DNA of 64,000 bases from Pyrobaculum arsenaticum DSM 13514 (GTDB lineage Archaea; Thermoproteota; Thermoprotei; Thermoproteales; Thermoproteaceae), in the NCBI RefSeq assembly GCF_000016385.1, contig NC_009376.1:1550001-1614000 (forward strand), read 5' to 3'. The notes under the pieces were generated by a model. The model worked only from the letters and a program-made list of their open reading frames with translations. It was not told where the DNA came from and did no database searches. Both the position numbers and the translations under genes were made by a program. This document shows, one piece after another, positions 50,687 through 59,954 of this stretch; position 1 is the first letter of the stretch, and each line of letters opens with the position of its first letter.

Positions 50687-51648
50687 TCTATCCTTAAAAT
50701 TTCCCTCCTCTCGTGGCTCCGGCTCGGCGCCCACTCTTGAACGCATATTGAGGTGTCGCATTTTGTTATCACATAAAGCGCCTTTGGCCTTGTAATATTG
50801 ACTAAGTTCCAGATCGGCGCATCGGGCTTGAAGAGGGGGGCCTTAATGTGAGCGCCTGCGGCGAACTTGTGACCGCCCCCTCCAAACTTGGCGGCCAACT
50901 CGGCGCAATTGTAGCCGCTGTCTCTATTTGCGCCGCAGTACAGCCTGAAGCCCCTCCACCCCCTCTTGACGAGGACGTTGACGAACTGCGTCCCCCGTTT
51001 TTGAAGCTCTATTGCCAGCATGCGGTAAGATATCCCAAGTCTAGTGGGGACGTAGATGGTCAAAACATCGGTGCGAGGTAAGGCGTCTGCAATTTTTAAA
51101 ACCAAGCCGTGTCTCGCTAGTCCTCTTTCTGCTAGCATTTTCAGCGGCTCTGTGTCCAGCGCCGCAAGCCCCTTCTCTGCGAGCATGTTTACTACGGTGT
51201 ACTTCTCCTCCTCGCTTGCGTAGCGCACAGCGAGGTCTAGCAACATTACGCGTCTATCGGAGACATTCGCGGTATCAGTTTGGACGGCCGCTTCGACCAA
51301 CTCCCTCGCCACGGGATCTCCCTCAAGGCCCAGCGCCTTTGCTGCCAATACGGCCGCGGCCGGGGCGTTGGGGTCGTAGTACTCCTCTTCGGCGCACGGC
51401 TTGTTTGTGATGTGGTGGTCAGCCCTAACCCTCGCCTTGCCTGGACATGGGAGGTCGGCCACGAAATCCCATCTTAAAGCCCGCACCCACCATTTTCTCA
51501 CATCATTGGGTCCCATTAGTACAACTACGCCGTGTGGATACCTCCTTTTGAACAGCGCCGCGGATGCCACGCCATCTACATCCCCTATGTCGCACAACGC
51601 CAGCGGCTTACCTGTAAGCCTAGCCCACAACGCCCTTGTAATCCTCAC
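50647..51648 (-). CDS. DHH-family phosphoesterase
   Basis: 333 residues. DIGDVDGVASAAL (about 20-32) is the first metal motif, RADHHITNK holds the DHH motif, AVQTDTANVSDRR the third, and GGGGHKFAAGA the DHHA1 GGGH motif of the C-terminal domain. Such proteins are exonucleases (RecJ/GAN-like) or hydrolyse small phosphodiesters such as pApA or cyclic dinucleotide products. There is no RNA-binding extension. It is divergent from an RNase H-fold gene. Confidence 0.85.
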   Translation of the reverse strand: MRITRALWARLTGKPLALCDIGDVDGVASAALFKRRYPHGVVVLMGPNDVRKWWVRALRWDFVADLPCPGKARVRADHHITNKPCAEEEYYDPNAPAAAVLAAKALGLEGDPVARELVEAAVQTDTANVSDRRVMLLDLAVRYASEEEKYTVVNMLAEKGLAALDTEPLKMLAERGLARHGLVLKIADALPRTDVLTIYVPTRLGISYRMLAIELQKRGTQFVNVLVKRGWRGFRLYCGANRDSGYNCAELAAKFGGGGHKFAAGAHIKAPLFKPDAPIWNLVNITRPKALYVITKCDTSICVQEWAPSRSHERREILRIEDVRAAEGRSHIA

Positions 51649-51688
51649 GCGTAACTAAAAACATAAATCCTTATAGACTTAACATAAT

Positions 51689-52225
51689 TTGTTGAGGCTG
51701 GGCTACCTAGGAAGGAGGAGCCTATACGACGTGATCAGGAAAATAGCCTTCGAGGTAGCTCTCTTTGAGCGCGGCGACATAACAGTGGTAGACGGGTTAA
51801 TAAGGGAGAAGGGCGACGTGACTTTACTCTGCGGAGACTACAGATGTGTGGCGCGCGAGCTGTTCACTACGCTTCCCCGGCTTCTTGGCGGTGGGAAGCT
51901 AGGCTTAGATCTCGGCACTTCTAAAAACGGCCTAGCCTACGTATGGAACGGGGAGCCGGTGCTACATGCAGTGTTGGACTGGCCGGCGGTGGAGGAGATT
52001 TTGAGAAAGACAGACGGCGTGGAGGTGTTCGTCGGGTCCTCACCCTATGTAGATGTGAAGAGAGTTGCTGCGGCGAGGCGGTGTAGTGAGTTGCGCCTAG
52101 TTGACGAGCTCACGGCGAGTTGGTCAAGGAGGTGGTTGAGAAATAAGTATCCCCAACTAACAGAGGACGAGATAGACGCCCTTTCTTTCACGTACTACGA
52201 AGGCATCGTGGCATCTATATGCTAA
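51689..52225 (+). CDS. RNase H-fold protein, RuvX/YqgF-like
   Basis: 178 residues. LGLDLGTSKNGLAYVWNGEP (about 72-91) is a first strand with the catalytic-type Asp; VEVFVGSSPYVD, LRLVDELTASWS and the final EDEIDALSFTYYEGI carry the other acidic positions. This matches the RuvC/YqgF Holliday-junction-resolvase-like fold; N-terminal residues 1-70 are extra. It starts at TTG 51689, about 24 bases from ATAAAT. Function is probable nuclease or RNA maturation; substrate unknown. Confidence 0.65.
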   Translation: MLRLGYLGRRSLYDVIRKIAFEVALFERGDITVVDGLIREKGDVTLLCGDYRCVARELFTTLPRLLGGGKLGLDLGTSKNGLAYVWNGEPVLHAVLDWPAVEEILRKTDGVEVFVGSSPYVDVKRVAAARRCSELRLVDELTASWSRRWLRNKYPQLTEDEIDALSFTYYEGIVASIC

Positions 52226-52261
52226 CAACAATATGTCCACAACTTTAATAATAAGCGCAGT

Positions 52262-52447
52262 GTGGGAGACGTGTATGTGATAAAATGCGACTCATGCGGA
52301 TTTGTGCTATACAAAGGGGCAGACCCCAAAACAGTTGAAGCAGTTCTGAGATTGTGGGGCGGGGTATGTCCTAAATGTATGTCGCCATTAGAAAGACGGC
52401 CAATAAAAATTGCAGTGGGTCTTCTAAAAGAAAGAAAAGCAGGATAG
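52262..52447 (+). CDS. small zinc-ribbon protein (61 residues)
   Basis: VIKCDSCGFVLYKG and VCPKCMSPLERRP form a two-knuckle zinc ribbon over residues 9-45. The C terminus (KIAVGLLKERKAG) is helical. TTTAATAAT lies just upstream and the start is GTG. It follows the RNase H-fold gene after 36 bases, and the two may be co-transcribed. Function unknown. Confidence 0.7.
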   Translation: MGDVYVIKCDSCGFVLYKGADPKTVEAVLRLWGGVCPKCMSPLERRPIKIAVGLLKERKAG

Positions 52448-52667
52448 CTCTTCTCTCACTTATGAAATATTATCATCCGGTGGATTTGTACGTCGTTACC
52501 TTATCTCGTGACTTCTGACGAGCTGTGTAGCGCTGTATTACCTTAAGTACTTCCCGTAAGCGCGTATAGACTTTAATGTCCGTTTTATAGATGCCGCCGG
52601 ATATTACGGGGTATTCACAACATTGGGGGAGTGAGTTAAAAATATATTGGGGGGCTCCTCGCCCCCT

Positions 52668-55001
52668 ATGGATAGGAGGGAGAAGCTTCTGGTTACGGTT
52701 CCGGCCCTTATTGCCGCCTTCGCTATTGCGCTATACATGAGGATGTATAGAGTTTTTGCATGGGGATGGTGGCTTGACGAGTTTGACCCCTATATCCGCT
52801 ACTATTTGGCCAAGTACACACTTGAGCACGGGCCTGGCTGGTGGTGGAGCGGCGCCCACTTTACGCAGTTCTGGTACCCCTTCGGCGTAGATTGGGGAAA
52901 AGTCCTTCTGCCCGGTACCTCGTTCTATGGGCTTTTCACGTACTTTCTCCTGAGTCCTTTCGGAGTTGACCTATGGCACGCGGTTATCGCCGCGCCGGCT
53001 ATCATGAACGCCTTGGCTGTATTCTCCATGTTTTACCTTGGCTACAGGATAGGGGAGGAGCTGGGTATTCCAAATGGCGGGCTGAGAGTAGGCCTCGCCG
53101 CGTCGCTCCTTGTCGCCATAATGCCGGCTTACATAGAGCGAGGCTCTGCTACGTGGTTTGATGACGAGCCGATTAGCCTGTTCCTAATACCCCTCGGCCT
53201 CGCGCTGTTGATAGACGGTTTGAGGCGGCCGTGGTTGGGGGCGGCGGCGGGGGCCGCCTTGGGCTACATCGCATGGACTTGGGGAGCTCACTTCTATATC
53301 TGGAACTTAGTGGGCCTATACGCCGTTGTCCTCCCAACTTACTACTTCCTAAAACTTGCCTTTGCGAGAAGCGAGAGGCCCTCAAAGGTTGGAAAGCGGC
53401 AGCCGGCTCCCCAGCCGCTGAGCCTCCCCTTCAACACAAGAAACTTCTTCGTATCCTATGCTCTGTTCTACGTGGTCTACGCCGCGTTCGTGGCTACTAT
53501 CCCCCGCTACGGGGTCAGCAGTTTGCTGAGCGCATTTAATATCTTGCCCACCTTCGGCCTATTCGTCGCTCTTGCCACCTGGCTCTTGGACTCAAGGCTA
53601 GGCGTAACCCGAACAACGCAGATGCTGAGAAGGTACGTATGGTTGCTCGTGGGCGCTGCGGCTCTGGGCATAGTCTTGTTGTTAGTGGCCATAGCCACTG
53701 GGCAAATAGGCGGCAAGTTCTTGGCCACTCTTCTCCCAGTTGGGCGCTCAGCGATTGTAGCAAGCGTCGCCGAGCACAGCACTACCCAATTTATCCAGGT
53801 CCTCATTAGATACGGCCCCATCCTGCCCTTCATAGTAGTCTCTATTCCCCACCTCTTTGCCACTGGCGGCCTAATGGCGTTGACGTATTTAGTAACCGGG
53901 GGATACGCCTCGGCCACTATGGTGCGTCTTTTGGTGTTGCTGGCGCCGGTGGCAGCAGTGACGGCAGCTGTGGGAATAGTTAAGTTAGTAAATAATAGAA
54001 GGCTTGGCTATCTTGCCCTACTTGCATCGGCTATCTCGCTTATCATACTTACAAACTCATCGTTTGGGATCGCCTCGCAACCAACCCAGATCGTCACTTC
54101 AGCTGTAGGCGCAGTAAGCGACGACTTTCTCGACGCGTTAATGTGGCTTAAGACTAGGCTACCTGCCTACGAGCCTGTGGCGTCTTGGTGGGACTACGGC
54201 TACTGGATATCCATAATTGGGAATAAGACAAGCCTGGCGGACAACTCTACTATCAACGCCACCCAGATCGGGATGATCGGTCTCGGCATGATGGCGCCGC
54301 CGCAGATCGGCACTAAAATATTCGCCGACAACTTCCATACCAAGTACATACTGGCCATAATGCCCTACGCCGTGTATCCCATAAACCTGCAACAGTATGG
54401 GACCGTCCCTGTGCTCGTACACGAATATCCCCCCGGCGGCGACTTTCTCAAATCGTACTGGATGACGAGGATAGCTCTTGAAAACGTGGCGGCGGCTAGG
54501 GCTATTTTAGGCGCGCCGGCTGGAGTCTCCGCAGACGACTTTATATATACAAGGGTCATGTCTTACCCCGGCCCCCCGCCGGCTAACTACGCCTACTTCA
54601 CCATAGGCCAGAGCTATTATCCTGTACCCATTAGCCTAAACAGGACTCTATACACAATGCTGTTCTCCAAGGTGAGGTTGTTCCCAATCTACGGCAACGA
54701 TTCACAGTACCTTTCCTGGATTTTTGAGGGGGTACACACTGGTGTTGGTTTCACCTCGTTTAGAAGCCTAAAATTAGTTGGAGGCAACGTCTATCTCCCT
54801 GTAGATCTGACCCAGAAACTCCAGGGCATCGCGACCTACGTCATGCAAGGCTGGACACAGGGCGGTGTCGACGTGGTTGTAGATCCGCTGACCGGCAAGA
54901 CGGAGCGCATACCCTATATCACAGTGGTGCCCCAGAATCTGAGGCCTGTCTACGTCTCGAAGCCCTACGGCTGGGTTGTTATATACCAGGTATCGTCGTA
55001 A
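52668..55001 (+). CDS. aglB: oligosaccharyltransferase AglB (STT3 family)
   Basis: 777 residues from the ATG at 52668, which lies 26 bases after TTAAAAATATATT; the open frame extends seven codons upstream. About a dozen N-terminal membrane helices with the first catalytic acidic motif DEFDPYIR (37-44), then an extracytoplasmic C-terminal domain starting with WWDYGYW, the STT3 catalytic-site motif. Transfers a lipid-linked glycan to Asn in N-x-S/T on exported proteins; several sequon-rich surface proteins lie in this window. The 3' end overlaps nop10 by 23 bases. Confidence 0.94.
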   Translation: MDRREKLLVTVPALIAAFAIALYMRMYRVFAWGWWLDEFDPYIRYYLAKYTLEHGPGWWWSGAHFTQFWYPFGVDWGKVLLPGTSFYGLFTYFLLSPFGVDLWHAVIAAPAIMNALAVFSMFYLGYRIGEELGIPNGGLRVGLAASLLVAIMPAYIERGSATWFDDEPISLFLIPLGLALLIDGLRRPWLGAAAGAALGYIAWTWGAHFYIWNLVGLYAVVLPTYYFLKLAFARSERPSKVGKRQPAPQPLSLPFNTRNFFVSYALFYVVYAAFVATIPRYGVSSLLSAFNILPTFGLFVALATWLLDSRLGVTRTTQMLRRYVWLLVGAAALGIVLLLVAIATGQIGGKFLATLLPVGRSAIVASVAEHSTTQFIQVLIRYGPILPFIVVSIPHLFATGGLMALTYLVTGGYASATMVRLLVLLAPVAAVTAAVGIVKLVNNRRLGYLALLASAISLIILTNSSFGIASQPTQIVTSAVGAVSDDFLDALMWLKTRLPAYEPVASWWDYGYWISIIGNKTSLADNSTINATQIGMIGLGMMAPPQIGTKIFADNFHTKYILAIMPYAVYPINLQQYGTVPVLVHEYPPGGDFLKSYWMTRIALENVAAARAILGAPAGVSADDFIYTRVMSYPGPPPANYAYFTIGQSYYPVPISLNRTLYTMLFSKVRLFPIYGNDSQYLSWIFEGVHTGVGFTSFRSLKLVGGNVYLPVDLTQKLQGIATYVMQGWTQGGVDVVVDPLTGKTERIPYITVVPQNLRPVYVSKPYGWVVIYQVSS

Positions 55002-55209
55002 GTTCCTGGAGTATCTTTTCCCTAACCTCTTCTTTAACCTGTATTTTTCCCTGCAAAAGCTTTTGCACAATTCTATATTTCTGGTATTTGTCTTCTGGGG
55101 AGAATTTTGGAGGGTGAGGCACCTTGACCGGGCCCCCGCATTGGGGGCACTTCTCCTTTGAAAGAGTATACCTTCCGCAAGCAGTACACCGCCTTAGCAG
55201 GCTCCTCAT
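54979..55209 (-). CDS. nop10: H/ACA ribonucleoprotein protein Nop10
   Basis: 76 residues; zinc ribbon from CTACGRYTL and CPQCGGPVKVPHPPKFSPED, the latter a clear Nop10 signature. The C terminus is extended (QGKIQVKEEVREKIL) beyond the usual 55-60 residues. Works with Cbf5, Gar1 and L7Ae in pseudouridylation. Overlaps aIF2-alpha by four bases. Confidence 0.92.
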   Translation of the reverse strand: MRSLLRRCTACGRYTLSKEKCPQCGGPVKVPHPPKFSPEDKYQKYRIVQKLLQGKIQVKEEVREKILQELTTIPGI

Positions 55210-56003
55210 TGTTCAAGTCGCTGTATCGTCGCGATGATTTTATATTTCTTCTGCAATGTCTGTAGCATATTTCCAACTTCTGTAAAGGCCGACTCCACCT
55301 GCTTCGGCGCCTGGCCAACCATGTCTATTCTATACCGAGGGGGGCCTATAACGTATATTTTGGTAGATACTTGTGGATATTTCTCTTGCAATGTCTTCGC
55401 CAGCTCTTCCAGGGCGGCTTTTATTTTCTCTACGCCATCCCCGTCGACGCTTACGGCTTTTATAATCCCGGAAATTTTGGTAGGCGGTAGTGTAATTTGT
55501 TGAGTTGCCAGCTCGATTATTGCCTCCTTTAGCTTGGGGTCTAGCTCGAGGTCGTCTAGCACGTGGGGCCCAATCTTTACCACGTCTTCAAACACCTTGA
55601 AGGGGTCTCCGAACTGCTCCTCCAGATACCACAACACCTTCAATGCCTCCTCTGGAGGCTTGTTAAGCCTCTTTACCGCTATTTCTAAAAGTTTCAGTGT
55701 CCTCACCCTGTGGCGGTACAGGAGAAGCTTCTTCTCCTTCTCGTCTACTCTCACACGCTTAAGAGACACCTCAACAACTCTCATCCGGGGATTTACGCTA
55801 ATAACCTTAAAGACCGTCTTGTTGCCCTCCTTTACGTAATCTCTTATAGAGTGGAACCAAGACTGGATTATCTCCTGCGTTGGAGCAAAAGCCTCGAGGT
55901 CGTACTCATCGAGGTACACGTAGGCGCCGTGCTCAGCTAGTTTCTTCACAGTGCCAATAACCAGCTCTCCCACATCAGGAAAGTCCTTCTTTACCAACTT
56001 CAC
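55206..56003 (-). CDS. translation initiation factor aIF2 alpha subunit
   Basis: 265 residues. N-terminal S1 domain (VGELVIGTVKKLAEHGAYVY, about 10-85), a helical middle domain and a C-terminal alpha/beta domain (PPRYRIDMVGQAPKQVESAF). Part of the aIF2 heterotrimer bringing initiator tRNA to the ribosome. Start GTG at 56003, A/T element (AAATTTAAAT) about 28 bases upstream. The L44e-S27e-aIF2-alpha-Nop10 order is conserved in archaea, but a 312-base gap interrupts it here. Confidence 0.94.
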   Translation of the reverse strand: MKLVKKDFPDVGELVIGTVKKLAEHGAYVYLDEYDLEAFAPTQEIIQSWFHSIRDYVKEGNKTVFKVISVNPRMRVVEVSLKRVRVDEKEKKLLLYRHRVRTLKLLEIAVKRLNKPPEEALKVLWYLEEQFGDPFKVFEDVVKIGPHVLDDLELDPKLKEAIIELATQQITLPPTKISGIIKAVSVDGDGVEKIKAALEELAKTLQEKYPQVSTKIYVIGPPRYRIDMVGQAPKQVESAFTEVGNMLQTLQKKYKIIATIQRLEQ

Positions 56004-56315
56004 GGAATCAACGCATAGTGCAGTGATTTAAATTTTCTAGTCTCGGAGAGCCCGGACTGGAGACTGGGCGGCTTCCAAACAATACAGCGTCGCGAAAAAT
56101 CAGTAAGGCTTTCTAGCCATGTCCACGACTGCCAATGTTTGTGCGCCTTATAGGGCTTACGATAAGGACACGTAGCTAAGATACCTCTATGTAACTATAC
56201 GGGGCCGATCCTATGGGGGACATGACAGCTAGTGCACAGAGTGGGGAACATCGCATCATGTGTGCCGAGATTTTTAAGGGAGAGGTAGAAGAATTCTATT
56301 GCTGAGTCTAAAGGT
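56004..56315. other. 312-base gap inside a usually tight operon
   Basis: No convincing coding frame on either strand. Holds the aIF2-alpha TATA element (56027-56036), a GCCC-to-GGGC hairpin (56049-56068) and another TATA-like tract (TTTTTAAGG, 56271-56279) from which a transcript of about 200 bases could start. No full set of C/D boxes was found. Confidence 0.5.
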
Positions 56316-56519
56316 TTACTCTAGTATTTTCACGATGTGGCCGGCGAATTTCGCCTTGCCGCCGGTTGGCTGGGCGAGGACTCTGCCGCATACCAAACAC
56401 CTCACCACCATGGCCGCGTGGCTGAAGGTGACTTGTTCGTTACCACAGTCTGGACACCTGATTTTTACAAACTTAGACCGTGGCTGTGGTATTAGAACTT
56501 TGCCGAATTTAACTGGCAT
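56316..56519 (-). CDS. rps27e: 30S ribosomal protein eS27
   Basis: 67 residues; zinc ribbon [20 protein letters not shown] with CLVCG, then the typical [15 protein letters not shown] end. Starts one base after eL44 ends, so it is co-transcribed. The basic N terminus contacts rRNA. Confidence 0.96.
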
Positions 56520-56520
56520 A

Positions 56521-56796
56521 TTATACCAGTTCTACCTTCTTCATTCTTTTTAGCGTTTTTACCTGCTTGTAGCCACATTTGCTACATGTAAATACAAGTG
56601 TAACTTTCTTGTTCACCTTGGCGAACCTCTTCTGTTTGGGCTTCGGCGTGGAGCCGTAGCCCTTTAGCTTTCTCTCATATCTTCGTTGCCCCTCGGCTAA
56701 GGTCCTTCTCTGACCTGCATGGTAGTTAGAGACGCTGTGCTTAGTGTGGGCGTTGCAACGGGGGCAGTACATATTAACCGACTTGGGAAACTTCAT
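56521..56796 (-). CDS. rpl44e: 50S ribosomal protein eL44 (L42A type)
   Basis: 91 residues. [12 protein letters not shown] and [11 protein letters not shown] supply the zinc-binding cysteines, with the basic [12 protein letters not shown] core. It binds near the E site of the large subunit. ATTTAAATTTT at 56816-56826 about 24 bases upstream gives it its own promoter inside the end of the GINS gene. Confidence 0.96.
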
Positions 56797-56818
56797 GGCT
56801 GTGGCAATAGGTGGTGAT

Positions 56819-57307
56819 TTAAATTTTATCCGCTAAGAACCTCCTCGCCACGCTCCTCTCTTCAAGGTCTTTAGCATCTCTCAAGGGGAGCTTTGCTAAG
56901 TCTCCTTTGTCAAACGGGCCCACCTGGATAAAATCCTCAGTCACAATAGCCGGATGTCTAGTGAGAAATTGAACAACCACGTAGTCTTGGGCCCTCTTTG
57001 CCTGGGGGCCTGCCTGTTTTATCTTCGCAAGCGGCCTAATGAGGCGATCTTCCTCTGCGGTTACGTTGGTAGGCACTCTGCCTCTGCTCAACTCCCATAC
57101 TATTTTCCTAAGCCTTAGCTCCATAATAGTTAGCACCGTTGACATTACCTGTGACTTAATCTCCTCGTGGAGGCCTTGAGGTAGCGACACTGATTGCAAC
57201 TCTTTGGCAAAACGTTCGGCAACTTCTGCATAGGAACTGAACGGAGGATCTGAGAGAACCCTTGAGTTAAGCTCGGCGAGTAGCCAGAGCCTCAGTTTTT
57301 CAATCAT
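56819..57307 (-). CDS. GINS complex subunit Gins15/Gins51 type
   Basis: 162 residues from the ATG at 57307. A long helical A domain (MIEKLRLWLLAELNSRVL; LHEEIKSQVMSTVLTIMELR) precedes a small C-terminal strand domain (VVVQFLTRHPAIVTEDFIQV), the A-B order of Gins51. GINS joins MCM and GAN/Cdc45 in the replicative helicase. Crenarchaeal gins15 is commonly adjacent to priS, as here (overlap eight bases). Assignment depends partly on that context. Confidence 0.8.
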   Translation of the reverse strand: MIEKLRLWLLAELNSRVLSDPPFSSYAEVAERFAKELQSVSLPQGLHEEIKSQVMSTVLTIMELRLRKIVWELSRGRVPTNVTAEEDRLIRPLAKIKQAGPQAKRAQDYVVVQFLTRHPAIVTEDFIQVGPFDKGDLAKLPLRDAKDLEERSVARRFLADKI

Positions 57308-58238
57308 ATATTTTCCCAAACTCTTGGAGTTCTAAATATATTGCCACGTGGGCTGGCAAAATTTTCAGATCCCCCGCACGGGCCTCTATTTTTTCGAAGA
57401 GCACCTCACCAATAAGCGGCTTTTCAAATCTGAATTTTAAATTGCCTTTCCTAAACGCAATGGCGCGTTCGACGATGTTCTCAACGCCTCTTTCTAGGTC
57501 TTTCAGTTCCAGAGGCATGGCCACGAGTCCTGTCTTCCCGTTGAGAGAGCCGGGCAATCTTATGAGGCGGTGGATGTCCTGAGTCACTACTTCGTCTATT
57601 TCGACTCTCAGCGTGTCGGGGTTCTCCACCGCTTGTCTCACTCTCAAGAGGCTACCCACCGGCTCTTCCTCGTAGAGCTTCACTCTCCTTCTACCTAGCT
57701 TCACCTCAAACCTACTGGGATCGAAGCCGACGCCCTTTATGAAATTAACGACTTCTCTTCTCTCCTTGGTCCCCAGCTTTAGAACCTCCTCGCTTGTGAT
57801 GTGAATGTGGAAGCCCCTGTTCCCAGAAAATACTATTCGGGTTGGTCTGAGGTCGAGCTCGCGCACAAGGATGTCTATCAGCTTGTTGGTCTCTTCCTTG
57901 GCGTCTTCGAGGCAACGTAAGGACACCACCGCACTGCCTTTACAAGCCTCGGTGTTGAGGTGGTCGCCGTCGATGTCAAATACGAGATCGGCGCCGAGCC
58001 ATCCCTTCCGGTCCATATCCTCCTCGCCGGGCCTTTCGTAGTACGCCACTGAGTGGTAGATATGCTTCGGGGTTTTCTCCACGATGTACCTCCTAAGCTC
58101 ATCCACAGAATTGAAAGATTTGTGCCTAACCATCCCTCCGCCGAAGGGTTGAAAGGCGAATTCTCTCCTTTCCACAGATACTACGTCGAACTTTGCGTAG
58201 TTTCTGTAAAAGTTGCGGAAAAATACCTCTGTTATCAC
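57300..58238 (-). CDS. priS: DNA primase small (catalytic) subunit
   Basis: 312 residues. Catalytic acidic pair Asp88 and Asp90 in ADLVFDIDGDH and the RNA/nucleotide-binding FSGNRGFHIHI. Synthesises primers with PriL, which is not in this window. Start GTG at 58238, overlapping PCNA by four bases and the GINS gene by eight, giving a replication operon PCNA-PriS-GINS. Confidence 0.95.
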   Translation of the reverse strand: MITEVFFRNFYRNYAKFDVVSVERREFAFQPFGGGMVRHKSFNSVDELRRYIVEKTPKHIYHSVAYYERPGEEDMDRKGWLGADLVFDIDGDHLNTEACKGSAVVSLRCLEDAKEETNKLIDILVRELDLRPTRIVFSGNRGFHIHITSEEVLKLGTKERREVVNFIKGVGFDPSRFEVKLGRRRVKLYEEEPVGSLLRVRQAVENPDTLRVEIDEVVTQDIHRLIRLPGSLNGKTGLVAMPLELKDLERGVENIVERAIAFRKGNLKFRFEKPLIGEVLFEKIEARAGDLKILPAHVAIYLELQEFGKIYD

Positions 58239-58984
58239 TCTACTCTTGGTGCTATGTAGTAAGAAATCCGCCCCCCGGCAGGGATGTCGAAGGTTAGGAG
58301 AAGCGGCTTTGCTGTGGCCAGCTCTATGGTCACCATATCGCTGATCTTTGAAGTCTTGCTCGTGATATCCAGAAGATATTCTAGGGAAAACCTCGCAGAG
58401 GCCGGCTCCTTCACGTCAAATTCGTAAACAAGCTCGCTGTTTTTGTCAAGCCTTACCTCCACTTCGCCCTTGTCGCTTGATGCGCTTATTACAAGGGCCT
58501 CTTCACTTGCGTCGAATTTCGCCTCGTCTGCAACCGCATCAGCATCTTTTACAGCCGATGCTAACACATCACTTGCCGTCTTTACCATAGCTGTGTAGAC
58601 CACCTTGGGAGTTGGGAGGTCCTCGCTGAGGATCTCGATGGATGGGACCGTTATAGATCTAGTGGCCTTGCCAATTAGCTTAATCCTAGCCCGCCCCTCT
58701 TCAAACTCGATAGAAATCTTATCGCCCTTCTTAACCCGCCTTAGTAGCTTCTTCAAATCCTTAAAATTAAAACCGAACCGCAACTCGTCTACTTCAGGAA
58801 ATTCCTCAAACGCCTCTTTTGGAATTGAAAGGTCTACCATCGCAGTCCGCGACACGTCCAACGCTCTGAGGTGGAGGCCATCTTGTCTCAAGACAAAGCT
58901 AGCCTCCTCCACAATGACCGACACGGAGTCTATTATGTAAGCAAACTCCTTCGCGTCGATGTAGGTCAGCACCTGTTTAGACAT
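58235..58984 (-). CDS. pcn: DNA polymerase sliding clamp PCNA
   Basis: 249 residues from the ATG at 58984, 25 bases from GTATTAAAAAC; a much longer open frame upstream is a shadow that runs through the divergent TFS promoter. The clamp fold is clear: LRQDGLHLRALDVSRTAMVD (centre-loop side), ELRFGFNFKDLKKLLRRVKK, and the C-terminal ISYYIAPRVE. Crenarchaea usually have three PCNAs that form a heterotrimer; which one this is cannot be told here. Confidence 0.94.
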   Translation of the reverse strand: MSKQVLTYIDAKEFAYIIDSVSVIVEEASFVLRQDGLHLRALDVSRTAMVDLSIPKEAFEEFPEVDELRFGFNFKDLKKLLRRVKKGDKISIEFEEGRARIKLIGKATRSITVPSIEILSEDLPTPKVVYTAMVKTASDVLASAVKDADAVADEAKFDASEEALVISASSDKGEVEVRLDKNSELVYEFDVKEPASARFSLEYLLDITSKTSKISDMVTIELATAKPLLLTFDIPAGGRISYYIAPRVE

Positions 58985-59090
58985 GTATGAATCCGAGGAC
59001 GCAGTATTAAAAACTAAACTGTGATACCCAGTATTACGGCACACTTGTGCGGAAAAAGAATTTATATACCACGCCCCGTGGCAAAGCGCA

Positions 59091-59423
59091 ATGAGGTTCT
59101 GTCCAAATGACAGGAGCATTCTAGTACCAAAGAAGAAAGGAGACAAAACAGTATTGGTATGTCCCAAGTGCGGGTATGAGGAAGAGGCGTCGCAAGACGT
59201 CAAGTCGCGCTACCAGAGCAAGATGACCGTTGAAAACAAAAACCCGGTAGTGGTGGTGGCCGGCAACGAGGTAAACTTGCCTAAGGTCAAGACGCGGGGA
59301 TGCCCCAAGTGCGGCCACGACGAGGCGTATTTCTGGGTCCAGCAGACCAGGGCTGCGGACGAACCCCCCACCCGCTTTTATCGTTGCACCAAATGTGGCC
59401 ACACTTGGCGCGAGTACGAGTAG
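59091..59423 (+). CDS. tfs: transcription factor TFS (TFIIS-like)
   Basis: 110 residues. N-terminal zinc ribbon (FCPNDRSILVPK, then VCPKCGYEEEA) and C-terminal TFIIS-type ribbon (CPKCGHDEAYFWVQQTRAAD, CTKCGHTWREY) with the acidic Asp-Glu pair that reaches the polymerase active site in ADEPPTRFYRC. It stimulates RNA cleavage by stalled polymerase. ATTTATATA is about 27 bases upstream. Divergent from PCNA, a common crenarchaeal pairing. Confidence 0.95.
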   Translation: MRFCPNDRSILVPKKKGDKTVLVCPKCGYEEEASQDVKSRYQSKMTVENKNPVVVVAGNEVNLPKVKTRGCPKCGHDEAYFWVQQTRAADEPPTRFYRCTKCGHTWREYE

Positions 59424-59477
59424 GAGGCAGTTCTTGAAATAGGAGAAAATTTATTTATCAAGCTATACGGTGCCTCT

Positions 59478-59954
59478 ATGCCTTCGGTCAAGGACGTGCC
59501 CGCGGATTTGCTAATAGGCGAGCTGGCGAGGTACATAAAGGAAAATGTGCCTCAGGTAAAGCCACCTGTGTGGGCCCCCTTTGTGAAAACTGGAGCAAAT
59601 AAAGAGAGGCCGCCTGATACTCCAGACTGGTGGTACATAAGGGCGGCGTCTATTATCAGAAAGCTGTACCTATACGGGCCCGTCGGGGTTGGAAGTCTGC
59701 GCACGGCTTATGGCTACAGAGCTAAGATTGGCGATAAGACGAGGCCTGAGAGGACTCGGAAGGCCGGCGGGGCCGTAATAAGGAAAATTCTCCAGCAACT
59801 AGAGCAGGCCGGCTTCGTAGCCAAGACGAAGAAAGGGAGGGTTTTAACCCCGGAGGGGAGGTCACTTGTAGATCGAATAGTGGCTAAAATCGCAAAGGAG
59901 CTCGTGAAGACAAGGCCGGAGTTAGCCAAATATCTAGCCCCGCCCAAAGAGTAA
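59478..59954 (+). CDS. rps19e: 30S ribosomal protein eS19
   Basis: 158 residues. Signature PPDTPDWWYIRAASIIRKLY and the following YGPVGVGSLRTAYG are clear. Assembles into the small subunit. TATA-like AAAATTTATTTA about 26 bases upstream. The stop codon shares one base with the PDCD5 start (TAATG), the usual archaeal order. Confidence 0.96.
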   Translation: MPSVKDVPADLLIGELARYIKENVPQVKPPVWAPFVKTGANKERPPDTPDWWYIRAASIIRKLYLYGPVGVGSLRTAYGYRAKIGDKTRPERTRKAGGAVIRKILQQLEQAGFVAKTKKGRVLTPEGRSLVDRIVAKIAKELVKTRPELAKYLAPPKE

